Part shown: positions 37,641-46,990 of the stretch, piece by piece | How positions within the stretch are numbered: position 1 is the first letter of the stretch | Layout: every line of letters starts with the position of its first letter | Origin: Apostichopus parvimensis | Lineage: Eukaryota > Echinodermata > Holothuroidea > Aspidochirotida > Stichopodidae | Assembly (NCBI GenBank): GCA_000934455.1 | Contig: KN882355.1 | Coordinates: 438,280-502,279 of the forward strand | Length of the DNA: 64,000 nucleotides | Direction: 5' to 3' | Made by a program: the position numbers and the translations under genes | Notes under the pieces: model-generated | The model's input: only the letters and a program-made list of their open reading frames with translations | What the model was told of the DNA's origin: nothing | Databases searched by the model: none

Positions 37641-38020
37641 ACTATGTCAACTCTTGTCATGTAAAAGCTTCAAATACTTCCCTTCTGTTTGGTTTCGGCA
37701 AGACGAGTTGACAATTCTTCTCGTTTTTCTTTGGATCATATGACGTACGATACAAGACGTCGCTCTTACGTACCGCTTAAATTCCGCAACATCAACTTGC
37801 TGTCGTTACTCAACCCGACTGTCTGCTTTGATTGTTCTCCTAGTTTTACCCAATCTCTCAAAAGGTTGATATCTGGATTCCTGCCTTGTAAATAGGGATC
37901 GTTGCTTGTGCCCACGACACCAGTATAAGCTTCCGGGATAAGAGATGGTGAGGCTGCTAGCGCTAGGACCCACAGAATCTCATCTGAGGGATAGTCAATG
38001 TCCTGCAGAAAGTCTACCTG

Positions 38021-38417
38021 TCATCTTCTCATATCCACCGAAAGTAACTCCTCTTCAACTTGTTGATCAGCATTCTCTCTTACTCTCGAGTCCATAGTGA
38101 TCTTACATTCCATCTGCTCGTCTTCATCTTTATAGGTGATATCGCTGTATGGTCTCCGAGATAGGGCATCTGCGTCGATGTTTTTCTTCCCAGAGCGGTA
38201 ATGGAGAGTGAAGTCGTAATTGGACAGATCAGCCAGCCAGCGCTGCCCGGTAGCATCCACCTTTGCAGTACTGAAAATATATGTTAATGGGTTTGTTGTC
38301 AGTGAAAACCTTCGTCTTTTGAGCGTGATAGAGGTAATCCTTAAATTTGTCACAAACAGCCCACTTTAAACAGAGATACTCTAATAACCACATAAGCCTA
38401 AAAAGAATCGAGGCCAC
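38021..38417 (-). pseudogene. RNase H C-terminal part of minus-strand Gypsy
   Basis: Two overlapping frames read LCLKWAVCDKFKDYLYHAQK and FTDNKP (38417-38229), then RWLADLSNYDFTLHYRSGKK and DADALSRR (38353-38021). The TDN and DALSR motifs are those of Gypsy RNase H and its tether. The first part of the domain and the RT-RNase H connection are missing. The reverse transcriptase frame to the right breaks directly into this piece, indicating an internal deletion of roughly 100-150 residues. Confidence 0.65.
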
Positions 38418-38487
38418 GTCTTCAGAGCCGATATCTTATCAGGATCCGTCTGGACACCCTGTTTTGATACAATGTGACCCAAATATC

Positions 38488-39174
38488 TCACCGAAGTACA
38501 GCAGATCTGACATTTGTCAGGAGACACTTTAAGTCCGTATTCTTTAGACTAGTCAGAACCTTCTCTAACCTAATATCCATGTCCTCCAACGTCTTGGAAT
38601 ATATAATCAAGTCATCCATGTAAACCAGGGCCTCGACTTGGTGGATCCCAGTCAAGCATCTTTCCATTAGGCGCTGGAATGTAGCTGGGGCCCCTCTTAT
38701 CCCCTGGGGCATTCGTTCGAACTGATAGAATCCAGCAGGGCAAACGAAGGCTGTCCTCTCTTTATGGTCTTCTCGCATGGGAGTCGGATAAAACCCAGAT
38801 TTAAGGTCAATTAAGGTAAACCACTGGCAACCGTTCAGACAATCAATGGCTTTTTGAATGATGGGTACTGTGTATTGATCAGGGATTGTACGGGAATTAG
38901 GAGTTGTGTAGTCCACACATAATCGAAGCTCTCCACTCTTCTTCCGTACCAGGACAACGGGTGATGCATATTGTCTTCGGATCTCGCGAATGATACCATG
39001 TTCCAAAATCTTCTTAATGTGTTCTCGTATGTCTTGAAGATCTCCTGGGGCTACCCTGCGGGACCGTTCTCTAAAAGGACTATAATCCGTGAGAGATATC
39101 TCATGTTCGGCCTTGTCTGTCACCCCAATATCCCAGTCTTGCATCGAAAACATCTCTTTCGTCTCTGCCATCAC
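38488..39174 (-). CDS. Reverse transcriptase of minus-strand Gypsy, intact catalytic site
   Basis: An RNA-dependent DNA polymerase domain, 228 codons. Motifs in order: SPVVLVRKKSGELRLCVDY, FTLIDLKSGFY (first catalytic Asp), FERMPQGIRGAPATFQRLME and LVYMDDLIIYSK (YMDD at 38611-38622 on the plus strand). All three catalytic aspartates are kept, in contrast to the second Gypsy element downstream. The last residues lose homology where the frame breaks. Its upstream neighbour is the protease region and its downstream neighbour the RNase H remnant. Confidence 0.8.
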   Translation of the reverse strand: MMAETKEMFSMQDWDIGVTDKAEHEISLTDYSPFRERSRRVAPGDLQDIREHIKKILEHGIIREIRRQYASPVVLVRKKSGELRLCVDYTTPNSRTIPDQYTVPIIQKAIDCLNGCQWFTLIDLKSGFYPTPMREDHKERTAFVCPAGFYQFERMPQGIRGAPATFQRLMERCLTGIHQVEALVYMDDLIIYSKTLEDMDIRLEKVLTSLKNTDLKCLLTNVRSAVLR

Positions 39175-39334
39175 GGATAGAAACCTGTTCTTTCACTCTG
39201 TAGTCAGGGGACCCTACGTAAAAGGTACATCCAAGAAGTCCCCAGGTACTGGATTTGATTTCGCTTCACACTGTGTATACTTGGCTGCTTGTGATGAAGC
39301 ATCCAAACGATGGCACCAGACTCGTACTGCAGCT

Positions 39335-39990
39335 TCACCAGGTATATATCCAGGAGAGAGGTCGATCCTGCGGTTCCTTCGTTATGATCACCCTTACTGT
39401 AGTTGCTGTCATCGGCGGGAGTTCAATCAGTTGTGGTACGCACTTCAATTGTATAGAAGAACGTTGTACTGGCTGGTCTACGAGGACCTTAATGGGGTAA
39501 CTCAGTGGGTTCCCTATTACGGCCGTGAGTTTTCTTGTCTGTTGTGGTGTGAATGTCACCCTCCTGTGTCTTACCTTTACCTCCCCAACCTTACCCTCCG
39601 ACTTCTCCGACCTCTCTGTTTCACGGAACATCTTTGTACATACCGGTGATGAGACTTCCGTGGGATTATCTCCTGATTTTTTTGTGCACCTCAAATAGCG
39701 TTCGAAACATACCTGTGTTTGTTCCCACCGTACACGGTACTTCGTTCGAGTCCCTCTTGTCGGGAGTAATAATACCCAAAGTGTTACAAGGCGTATGAAT
39801 CCCAGTGAACTCTTAAGACAAATTCAGCTAAACGTGGCACCATGATAATTAATCCATCGTACCATCACCTCCATGCCACAATAGGTCTTTCATTGGGTAA
39901 AGGTCTCTTTGTAGCTTGTCGAAAACCTTTTGCCAACAGACTTACTTGGGAGCCGCTATCTATCAGGCAGGACGTTGATTGTCCATCTTC
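39335..39990 (-). pseudogene. Aspartic protease region and linker of minus-strand Gypsy
   Basis: The active-site turn reads CLIDSGSQVSLLAKGF (DSG at about 39950-39963, plus-strand coordinates). Further on, in another frame, come EFTGIHTPCNTLGIITPDKR and VPCTVGTNTGMFRTLFEV, the usual C-terminal protease features (VIIGTN-like). The frame 39694-39335 then covers the PR-RT linker (RRVTFTPQQTRKLTAVIGNP). At least two frameshifts separate these pieces. Confidence 0.6.
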
Positions 39991-39999
39991 TTACATCTA

Positions 40000-40170
40000 C
40001 CTCGCAATTGATTTAATACCATGAGGCAAAACCTTTGATAGAACCAAGAGCATCGACCTTATCGTATTTTTAACAGGCCTACCAACCAATAAGATAGCGT
40101 TTTCTACACATATGTCCTCCTTCTTACACCACTCTACACATAGTTCCCTAAAGTCAATGATAGCATCCAT
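40000..40170 (-). pseudogene. Gag N-terminal stub, PNMA-like
   Basis: From an ATG at 40170 (minus strand) about 56 codons are open: MDAIIDFRELCVEWCKKEDI, CVENAILLVGRP and on to SIAR, then a stop. The pattern WCxxxxI...AILLVGxP resembles the first helices of PNMA-type Gag proteins. The frame runs straight into the protease within about 40 bp, so the capsid and any zinc knuckle are deleted. It is too short for the track's cutoff and is called from the sequence. Confidence 0.45.
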
Positions 40171-40300
40171 ACTAGTAATGCCTACTCACAGTGGCCTGTA
40201 CAAGTACAACACAACTACCCAATTATGTAAAATCTGACAAAATATACGAATTCTAACAATGACACAGCAAAAACTATCGAGCTCAACAGAGCATAAGCAT

Positions 40301-40321
40301 TTCCCGGATAGGCCCCCGATT
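40301..40321 (-). promoter_or_regulatory. Primer-binding site of minus-strand Gypsy (tRNA-Pro type)
   Basis: On the minus strand TTACAAAT precedes CGGGGGCCTATCCGGGAA. This is close to the tRNA-Pro type site TGGGGGCTCGTCCGGGAT (about 14 of 18), placed just inside the 5' LTR as expected. Mismatches reflect age. Confidence 0.55.
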
Positions 40322-40325
40322 TGTA

Positions 40326-41236
40326 ACACAGGTCAAGCCCCAAAAACAATGATTCAGAAAGATTCAAACGGACTGAAGAATTGACGGTATGCTTTTGCTG
40401 TCTCTTTGTTTATTAAAATAACACAGGCAAGGATACTTACTTGTTCGGTGATACCCGAGCAACCAGGAAATATAAAGATCTTATACATTAAACTGAAAAC
40501 TTAGCCTTAATTAAATACGCCTTTTCAATTAAACCCCAAATAGACGAGCACCGTGTGTATGACGGTGTCGCTGACTTGCCGAGCACCAAAGAAGACCGGA
40601 TAGTGTTGTGATTCTCTATTGTTCCCGACCTTCCAACAACCGATAGCTACCAGGAAGGCATCAAAACATCTATAAAGGTAGTCCAACTAAAACTACGTCA
40701 CTTTTATGAGCACAACTAATTATGAAAGATAAAATAACAAGTACATAAAACACCTAACCTCTCCTGGCAAAACTGCAAACGTATCCCAAGTACGGCACTC
40801 CCATACGAAAGCAAACGAAGTAATTACAATACATACTAAATACCACGTAGTACAGAATGCCTATACAAATCATGTGTCTACATGTTGCACCCACAGACCC
40901 CCACTTTTTTAAGCACGGTTTAACTATTACAACTGTTGAAATCGTAAACAACTTTAAGATGACGTCACTGAATAAACAAACTACTAGAACATAACCTGTA
41001 CTGACTCAGCAACACAGTATACTTATACCCGCCCTGAACGGGCACCCTTTCAAATGTAACCAAGTACGTTAAGCTACACGAGGACACATAAACTATAATC
41101 CTAGTACTAGTAACGCCTGCATAACTAAGTTGTAAAACCCAAGGTCATCCCTAGTCCTCCACACTCCCGTAATTATCTTACTTGCAGAGCTACAATCCTG
41201 CTCCCTAACACAATATCTGTAATGTAATCATTCTGA
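40326..41236 (-). repeat. Probable 5' LTR of minus-strand Gypsy (outer limit uncertain)
   Basis: It lies immediately outside the primer-binding site and ends TTACA on the minus strand. It carries a polyadenylation-like TTTTAATAAAC at about 40410 (minus). A TGTTAGGGAGC near 41206 (minus) could be its start, giving about 880 bp, but no second copy is available to confirm it. Confidence 0.4.
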
Positions 41237-42119
41237 AGTATCTGTATACGGTACTTTATGTTGTGTTCGAATTGTGAGCTATGAGATACAGCTTACTCAT
41301 GCTACATTATGTTCACACCGCTTGCTATCAACGATCGCTGAACCCATTCAATAAACAGACATATATAGAAAGATTCGTGTTCATCCTGTCTTTATTATTC
41401 TCAGTACCTGAAGGACTAAGCGTATGTGATAAAGTGAAATTGTTATAGTACCCCTTTAACTTAGCCCATGCCAACAACCCTATGTCAAACAGTGTTCACT
41501 TTGTTTATTCATCTGTCCATTCAGATTGAGTACTTGTAGCAGATATTTATAGACCAGGGGTATGAGTTACATTTCCTGTCCGTCGTTCACTCAGGTGTTT
41601 TTGGGCAGAAACTAGTGTAGTGCTTAAATCTTTGCAGTGATTTTGGCATATTTTATTGTTTATTTCCAAAATTCAGTATCCCTTTGCAATATATTATACA
41701 TTGCAATTGCTATCTTTTCCATGAATAATGTTTTAAGTGGGTAATTTTTAGTTAAGCTCCCTAATATCACACTTGCGACCAGTGATTTGTCCGAGGGTAT
41801 GCTTTTGGTCCTTGAGAGGTGATTGTCGCTTTGTTGTCTCTTGCCATTGACCGATAGCCGAAGACAAGTCTAAAATTTTAGTGCTCTTATATGTACGGGC
41901 TTTTGAAGTTATTTTGTTAGGAATTCTGTTGGTATAGTTCTGTTTTACGAGTCTATGGTGGGAGACTTACCTGGATATATGTATTTACGCTGTAAGAGAC
42001 GGACCTGTTTTTCTTGTCTGAGATAATACACCGAGATACCGGCAACTATCTTTTCATGCGTTTGTGTTCCCCGAGGCTTACAATCTGAAATCAAGCAACA
42101 TTTCACGTATAACACTACA
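41237..42119 (+). repeat. 5' LTR of mag/SURL-like Gypsy, split by an insertion
   Basis: Matches the 3' LTR from GTATCTGTATACGGTACTTT through CTGAAGGACTAAGCGTA (41424). It then resumes as CGTATAACACTACA at 42106-42119. The 681 bp between are an inserted element. Shared landmarks include TATGTTGTGTTCG, CCATTCAATAAACAGAC (polyadenylation-like) and CGTGTTCATCC. Differences between the two LTRs (about 10%) indicate an old insertion. Confidence 0.8.
41425..42105 (+). mobile_element. Solo LTR inserted in the 5' LTR, CGTA target duplication
   Basis: A 681-bp block with TG...CA ends (TGTGATAAAGTG...AACATTTCA) interrupts the 5' LTR at a point where the 3' LTR is continuous. CGTA occurs on both sides (41421-41424 and 42106-42109), a 4-bp duplication as expected for LTR integration. 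It has no open frame. It is presumably the remnant of another Gypsy element after LTR-LTR recombination. It does not match the LTR-like region of the neighbouring minus-strand element. Confidence 0.7.
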
Positions 42120-42137
42120 TGGTGTCAGAAATAAGCG
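42120..42137 (+). promoter_or_regulatory. Primer-binding site (tRNA-Leu type) of mag/SURL-like Gypsy
   Basis: TGGTGTCAGAAATAAGCG directly abuts the LTR end ACTACA. The first eleven bases match the complement of tRNA-Leu 3' ends (TGGTGTCAGAAGTGG). Confidence 0.7.
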
Positions 42138-42339
42138 ATTTGAAGCGGAAATTGGCGAAAATCATTGGTGGTAAGTCAATTTTGAACGACTGTCTGGAGA
42201 ACGTGTCGAAGTGAACAGGGCAAACATACTGTACGGTACATACAGCATTGTTATATTGTAGGCTACAAAGCTGCCGTGCGTAACCTATACTGTTGGGCCT
42301 ATACAACAACACTAGTATTAACTGCCGTTCGTCATAAAT

Positions 42340-42930
42340 ATGGCTACCCAATTCCAAATAACCCCACCAGGGACATTTTCCTTCAAAACTGAAGATTGGG
42401 AGCAGTGGATCAAACGATTTGAAAGATTTCGATCAGCGAGTGGGCTTTCAGAAAAACCATCAGTCATACAAGTGGACATGTTGATATACTGTATGGGGGA
42501 ACAGGCCGAGGAAATTTTCAATAGTTTCACCTTTCCGCCCATTGTGCTTGTCACAGAGAGTGTGGGAAGTCAGAGTACACCACAGAGTCCATCCTATTCA
42601 GACGTGAAGGACAAATTTGAAAGCCATTTTATTGCTTGTAGAAATGTGATCTATGAACGGGCCAAAGTCAATAAGAGATGTCAACTGGAGGGGGAAACGG
42701 TGGATGAATTCATCACTGGGTTATATAAGCTGTCAGAGCATTGTAATTATGGCACGCTAAAAGAAGAGCTAATTAGAGGACAGACTTGTAGTTGGTCCCC
42801 GAGACTCCAGATCACAGCAAAACTGCAACTAGACAGCGCTCTTACATTAGAAACAGCAAAAAGGACGGCAAGACTACACGAAGTTGTTCGTAAGGAGCAC
42901 GAAGTTTTCACAGCTAAGGATAAAGTGTAG
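42340..42930 (+). CDS. Gag capsid region of mag/SURL-like Gypsy
   Basis: Begins MATQFQITPPGTFSFKTEDW, with the capsid signature EQWIKRFERFRSASGLSEKP, then LIYCMGEQAEEIFNSF, VKDKFESHFI, RNVIYERAKVNKRCQLEGET and LYKLSEHCNYG. These follow the usual order of a Gypsy capsid. After residue 145 (LIRGQTCSWSP) homology weakens. It ends in TAG at 42928. The zinc knuckle expected next is absent: 42931-43046 encodes no Cys-His box. This suggests a deletion between capsid and protease. Confidence 0.75.
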   Translation: MATQFQITPPGTFSFKTEDWEQWIKRFERFRSASGLSEKPSVIQVDMLIYCMGEQAEEIFNSFTFPPIVLVTESVGSQSTPQSPSYSDVKDKFESHFIACRNVIYERAKVNKRCQLEGETVDEFITGLYKLSEHCNYGTLKEELIRGQTCSWSPRLQITAKLQLDSALTLETAKRTARLHEVVRKEHEVFTAKDKV

Positions 42931-43046
42931 ATCAACCAGACCAGATAAAAAAAGCCAATCAGGATAGGAATTTTAGGAAACAGGCACAGGACCGAGGACA
43001 CCCAAATCCAGTTAAGCCTAAGCCAAGAGCGGTAAAATACGTAGCA

Positions 43047-43253
43047 GTGGATGTCTCAGACGAAGACGATCCTGGGGAGATCACCTACACGTTTATTGGT
43101 CAAGTGGACAATGGAGCTATAAAAGCAAAGACAAAATCATGGACAATTGTTGTTTATGTTAATGATGTGAAGGTAAAGTTTGCCATTGACACAGGGGCTG
43201 ATGAATCAATTATTCCTGAAAAGTATGTACAAGAAGCTGAATTTAAACAATAG
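43047..43253 (+). CDS. Aspartic protease start of mag/SURL-like Gypsy
   Basis: An open frame reading DVSDEDDPGEITYTFIGQVD, then VYVNDVKVKFAIDTGADESI and IPEKY. The catalytic turn is DTGAD at about 43187-43201. The same frame upstream (from about 42935) supplies the linker after Gag. A TAG at 43251 cuts it. The second half of the protease continues at 43309-43566 (GKIGVDFRGN...LLGKPAIEALDVV) in a different frame. Confidence 0.65.
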   Translation: MDVSDEDDPGEITYTFIGQVDNGAIKAKTKSWTIVVYVNDVKVKFAIDTGADESIIPEKYVQEAEFKQ

Positions 43254-43308
43254 TTAAAGTAAAACAGATAAAATTTTACATGGTGCTAATAAGTCTAGGC
43301 TGGAGTGC

Positions 43309-44343
43309 ATGGGTAAAATTGGTGTTGATTTTCGAGGTAATAACAGATCCTCCGACCAATCTATGTATGGAGTCAAAGATTGCACCACAGCCTTATTAGG
43401 TAAACCAGCTATCGAAGCATTAGATGTAGTGCGAATTGTGAATAACGTAGAGGTAGAGAAACACCATCCAAAGTTATTTTCTGGTCTGGAGGTTATGAAG
43501 GCGTGTACAATACCAAGCATGCAGAGTGTTATGTGCCACACGCAGTCAATGCACCTAGAAAGATAGCATCAGTTCCTTTGTACAAAATAATAAAGGGTAA
43601 ACTACAAAAACTGGAAAATGATTGAATCATTTTCAAAGTAAATGAACCAACTGAGTTTTGCTCACCAATGGTCCCGGTCCCTAAAAGGGATAAAAAGGGA
43701 AATGTGGTGGGCTCAGAATATGTGTTGATTACACAAAACTGAACCAGAATGTGAAAACCGAGAAATTCATGATACCAAGTAGCCTACTAGCGAAGTACTT
43801 AGTAGACTACCCGGGGCTAAGATCTTTAGCAAGCTTCATGCTAATTCATGGTTCCACCAAATTCCCTTGAAAGAATCATCCAATCTTCTAACCACATTCA
43901 TCACACCGTTTGGGCGATTTGCCTATAGTCGAATGCTATTTGGCACAACCTCTGCTCCTGAGCATGCGCAAAGGAGACTTGCTCAGTTACTAGATGATCT
44001 AGAGGGTGTTGAAGTGTTCATCGGTTATTTCGTGATTCATGCACCAAATCAGGACTTGCATGATGCTCCATTAGGTGAAGTCGTAAATCGATTACATAAA
44101 GCTGGCATGACTCTGAACAAGGCTAAGTGTGAGATAAGTGAGAAATCAATTCAGATTGTAGGACACATTGTTTCGGACAATGGTATCTTACCTGATCGTG
44201 AGAAAACCAAGGCACTGAGAGATATGCCTAGACCTGAAAATATTCATGATGTACGCAGATTTTGGGGCATTGTGAATCAATTTAGGAAGTTTTCACCGAA
44301 ATTATCGGATCTGAGTCAACACATTAGGGAACTGCTACAATAG
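43309..44343 (+). pseudogene. Reverse transcriptase of mag/SURL-like Gypsy, all three catalytic Asp lost
   Basis: Pieces in several frames: LLGKPAIEALDVVRIV (PR-RT linker), RICVDYTKLNQNVKTEK (about 43713), AKIFSKLHANSWFHQIPL (about 43818), then 43867-44343 with TFITPFGRFAYSRMLFGTTS, LEGVEVFIGYFVIHA and VGHIVSDNGILPD. The first catalytic Asp (KLDAN) is His (CAT, 43837-43839). The YxDD pair is Gly-Tyr (GGTTAT, 44023-44028). With stops at 43564, 43624 and 44341 besides, the polymerase is dead several times over. Confidence 0.75.
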
Positions 44344-44857
44344 GACAAGCAGTGGGTATGGAAGGAACCTCAAGAAAGGTCATTTACTGAGATTAAGTTA
44401 GAATGCCTGAGTGGCACATGTCCTGCATTGTTTGATCCTAACCTGGAAACAAAAGTGGCAAGTGATGCTTCAAAACAAGGGTTAGGTGCCTGCTTGTACC
44501 AGAGGCAACAAAGAGGGGAGTGGAGACTACTATTTTGTGCATCGAGGACTCTTAGCAGTGCTGAAAGCAATTATGCTCCCATCGAAAGGGAAGCACTTGG
44601 TGTTACCCGAGCTTGTGATACATTTGCAAACTTTCTTATTGGTATGAAGTTTAAGATTGAAAACTTACCATAAACCACTAGTCACTCTATTGGGTCAGAA
44701 AGATATCAATCAGCTCCCACCAAGGATACAAAGGTTTAGAATGAGGTTCATGAGGTACAACTATGACATAAGTCATATCCCAGGGAAAGAGTTAGTTGTC
44801 CCTGATGCACTCTCTAGAGCAGCCTGTGGGGAAATATCCATGAGTGACAATCTAGGG
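44344..44857 (+). pseudogene. RNase H of mag/SURL-like Gypsy
   Basis: Frame 44428-44673 reads ETKVASDASKQGLGACLYQR and YAPIEREALGVTRACDTFAN. SDAS supplies the first acidic residue and EREAL the Glu. After a 1-base shift at about 44660 it continues HKPLVTLLGQKDINQLPPRI, IPGKELVVPDALSRA (tether). The TD that usually precedes HKPL is lost at the frameshift. Confidence 0.7.
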
Positions 44858-44861
44858 GGAA

Positions 44862-45960
44862 GTGCAGTCGTATGCGAATTATGTTATATCTGAGTTGCCA
44901 GTAAATAATTCATATCTGACTAAGATACAACAACAAGTGAATGATCCTGTATGTATCAAGCTAATTGAATATTGTACAGATGGCTGGCCAGATAAAGAAC
45001 AATTGTCTGGGGCTTTAAAAGGTTACTACCCATTTAGGGGAGTTATTACATACCACAATCTCCTTCTAAGGGGCCCTAGAATCATCATCCCTAGCTCATT
45101 AAGGTTAGAGGTCCTAGACTTCATCCATGAAGGGCATCAGGGAATTGTGGAGTGTAGAGAGCGTGCAAAGCAATCAGTGTCATGGCCGGGTATCAGCTCC
45201 CAGATATGTGACCTACTGTAAAAGTGTCACACTTGTGCTCACCAGGCTCGGGAGGTGAATGAGCTCATGATGCCTTCTCAGTTTCCATCACGCCCATGGG
45301 AGAGGGTAGCAGCAGATTCGTATTATCTGCAGGATAATACTTACCTATTGCTAGTGGATTATTATTGAAGGTACACAGAAGTAGCCAAGCTTACTTCCAC
45401 ATCCAAATCATCTGATATTATCATGCATTTGCAGTCCATGTTCAGTCGTCATGGTATCCCAGATGTATTCCGTTGTAATAATGGACCACAGTTCATTAGC
45501 AGTGAGTTTAAGGCATTTAGTAAGAAATATGGATTCACACACATTACTAATAGCCCATTGTATAGTAAGTCTAACGGGGAATCTGAACGAGCTGTCCAAA
45601 CAGTGAAAGGATTAATTAAGTTGTCAAAAGATACTCATCGAGCACTTATGGCATACAGAGCTACTCCCCCAGCAAACGGGTATAGTCCATCTGAGTTATT
45701 CTTTGGTCGAAGGATATAGACAACCTTACCAGTTTCTCCTTCCTAGTTGCTCCATCCCAGCTGGTACCCCAGATACATGACAAGAATAAACTAGAAGCTT
45801 TTGAAATGAGTAAGCGTCAATATTTCAAATACAATTATGTCAACAGCCATAGAACCAAGTCTCTCGAAGAGATACCACCAGGTACCCAGGTTTTCATCAA
45901 AGACATGAATACCCATGGGGTTGTAGATACATAAGAAGAACCCCTTTCATATCTGGTGTC
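44862..45960 (+). pseudogene. Integrase of mag/SURL-like Gypsy, substituted catalytic Asp
   Basis: The zinc-binding part reads HEGHQGIVECRERAKQSVSW then KCHTCAHQ (44862-45240, one TAA at 45219). The core reads RVAADSYYL (first Asp), a stop at 45365, then 45423-45719 MFSRHGIPDVFRCNNGPQFI and NGESERAVQTVKGLI. The second Asp, normally SDNG, is Asn (CNNG, AAT at about 45475-45480). The Glu in GESER is kept. Remnants of the C-terminal region extend to about 45960. Confidence 0.72.
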
Positions 45961-46220
45961 ATCACCAAGGGGTAATCTGAGATGAAACAGGAAATACATC
46001 ATGAACTGCAATCCTAGTAGTCATGATGGAAATCTTGTTGATTTTGAACCAAACATCAGTCAATATGATGAAAGTACTAATGAGCAAACTGAGTCACTAA
46101 CCAGAGGTCCCATTGCTCAACCACCAACATAGACTCAGAGTGAAATTTGTAAAGAGATAACACGTTACTTTTAAAGTAGCTCACCTACACCTAAACAATA
46201 TAGAACTAGATAAGGTCCAT

Positions 46221-46417
46221 TGTATCTGTATACGGTACTTTATGTTGTGTTCGCATTGTGAGCTATGAGATACAGTTTACTCATGGTAGATTATGTTCGC
46301 AACGCTTGTTATCAACGATCTCTGAACCCATTCAATAAACAGACATAAATAGAAGAATCGTGTTCATCCTTTCTGTATTATTCTTAGTACCTGAAGGACT
46401 AAGCGTATAACACTACA
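46221..46417 (+). repeat. 3' LTR of mag/SURL-like Gypsy
   Basis: 197 bp from TGTATCTGTATACGG to AACACTACA, continuous where the 5' LTR is interrupted. It shows canonical TG...CA ends. Its outer flank (ATATC) does not match the five bases before 41237. Confidence 0.8.
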
Positions 46418-46861
46418 ATATCCACCAAATTAACTGTACATAAATGCCCGGACATGGGCGACGATGTCTTTATACAGACGCAATGCAACTTTCCTACACA
46501 TGCTTTGACGAAAATATACTAAGCCATCTTAAACAGGTTATGAAATGGACAAATTTGTCTTTATCATCGTAATTTGTACACTCGTAGCTTTCCAATGATA
46601 CCCAATTTGTGTCAAATGAAGCTTGCATCCTCGAGGAATAAACGATCAAAAATTCGAGGGTAATAAAATCTTTCTAAAAATTGTTGTATTTACGGTAATG
46701 CGGCGTGACGTCAGTCGAGGAACTCAGGTCACTTCCGGGACGCCATGTTTACATTCTTACACGTCCGAGAACACACAACATTACACTGTTGCCTCCGTAG
46801 TAATTGAGATTTGGTGTTTGTACTTTTGTGTTTACGTTAATTTATCTCGTAACTGCTAAAT

Positions 46862-46990
46862 ATGCCGAGCCGATATGTGGTTGCAGGCTGCTCCACCACC
46901 AGTATAAACGGATTTCACCTGCACTCTTTTCCAAAAGATGACAGAAATCGAAGAATTTGAACACGACTCGTTCAAAACACTACACATACA
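46862..46990 (+). pseudogene. THAP-domain exon, first Cys and conserved Trp position lost
   Basis: The ATG at 46862 opens MPSRYVVAGCSTTSINGFHL then HSFPKDDRNRRI and a TGA stop at 46958-46960, followed in frame by TRLVQNTTHTQ. This is the N-terminus of a THAP zinc-binding DNA-binding domain (C2CH: here AGCS, HxFPKD). The first Cys of the family is Tyr (TAT), and the invariant Trp after RRI is TGA, each one G-to-A step from the expected codon. Upstream 46690-46750 contains GACGTCAG and ACTTCCGGGACGCCATG, plausible promoter sites. No C-terminal exons were recognised. Confidence 0.6.

Larger units (their letters stand above)
36000..40750 (-). mobile_element. Ty3/Gypsy retrotransposon, minus strand, fragmented
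   Basis: Reading leftward: a 5' LTR-like region right of 40325; a primer-binding site; a short Gag start; protease; reverse transcriptase; the tail of RNase H; integrase; and a GPY/F-like tail, down to about 36000. The order Gag-PR-RT-RH-IN is Ty3/Gypsy. Internal deletions remove most of Gag and the front of RNase H. Several frameshifts and stops break the integrase. No matching 3' LTR was found left of 36000, so the element is truncated there. The right end of the 5' LTR is not fixed; it stops before the second Gypsy element at 41237. Confidence 0.75.
41237..46417 (+). mobile_element. Ty3/Gypsy retrotransposon (mag/SURL-like), both LTRs, inactive
   Basis: The plus-strand element is bounded by LTRs of about 200 bp (41237-41424 plus 42106-42119; and 46221-46417) with a tRNA-Leu type primer-binding site. 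Internal order: Gag, protease, reverse transcriptase, RNase H, integrase. The Gag start and the RT and integrase style resemble the mag/SURL lineage known from sea urchins. Stops and frameshifts occur throughout and catalytic residues are lost in RT and integrase. I could not find a target-site duplication at the outer ends. Confidence 0.8.
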
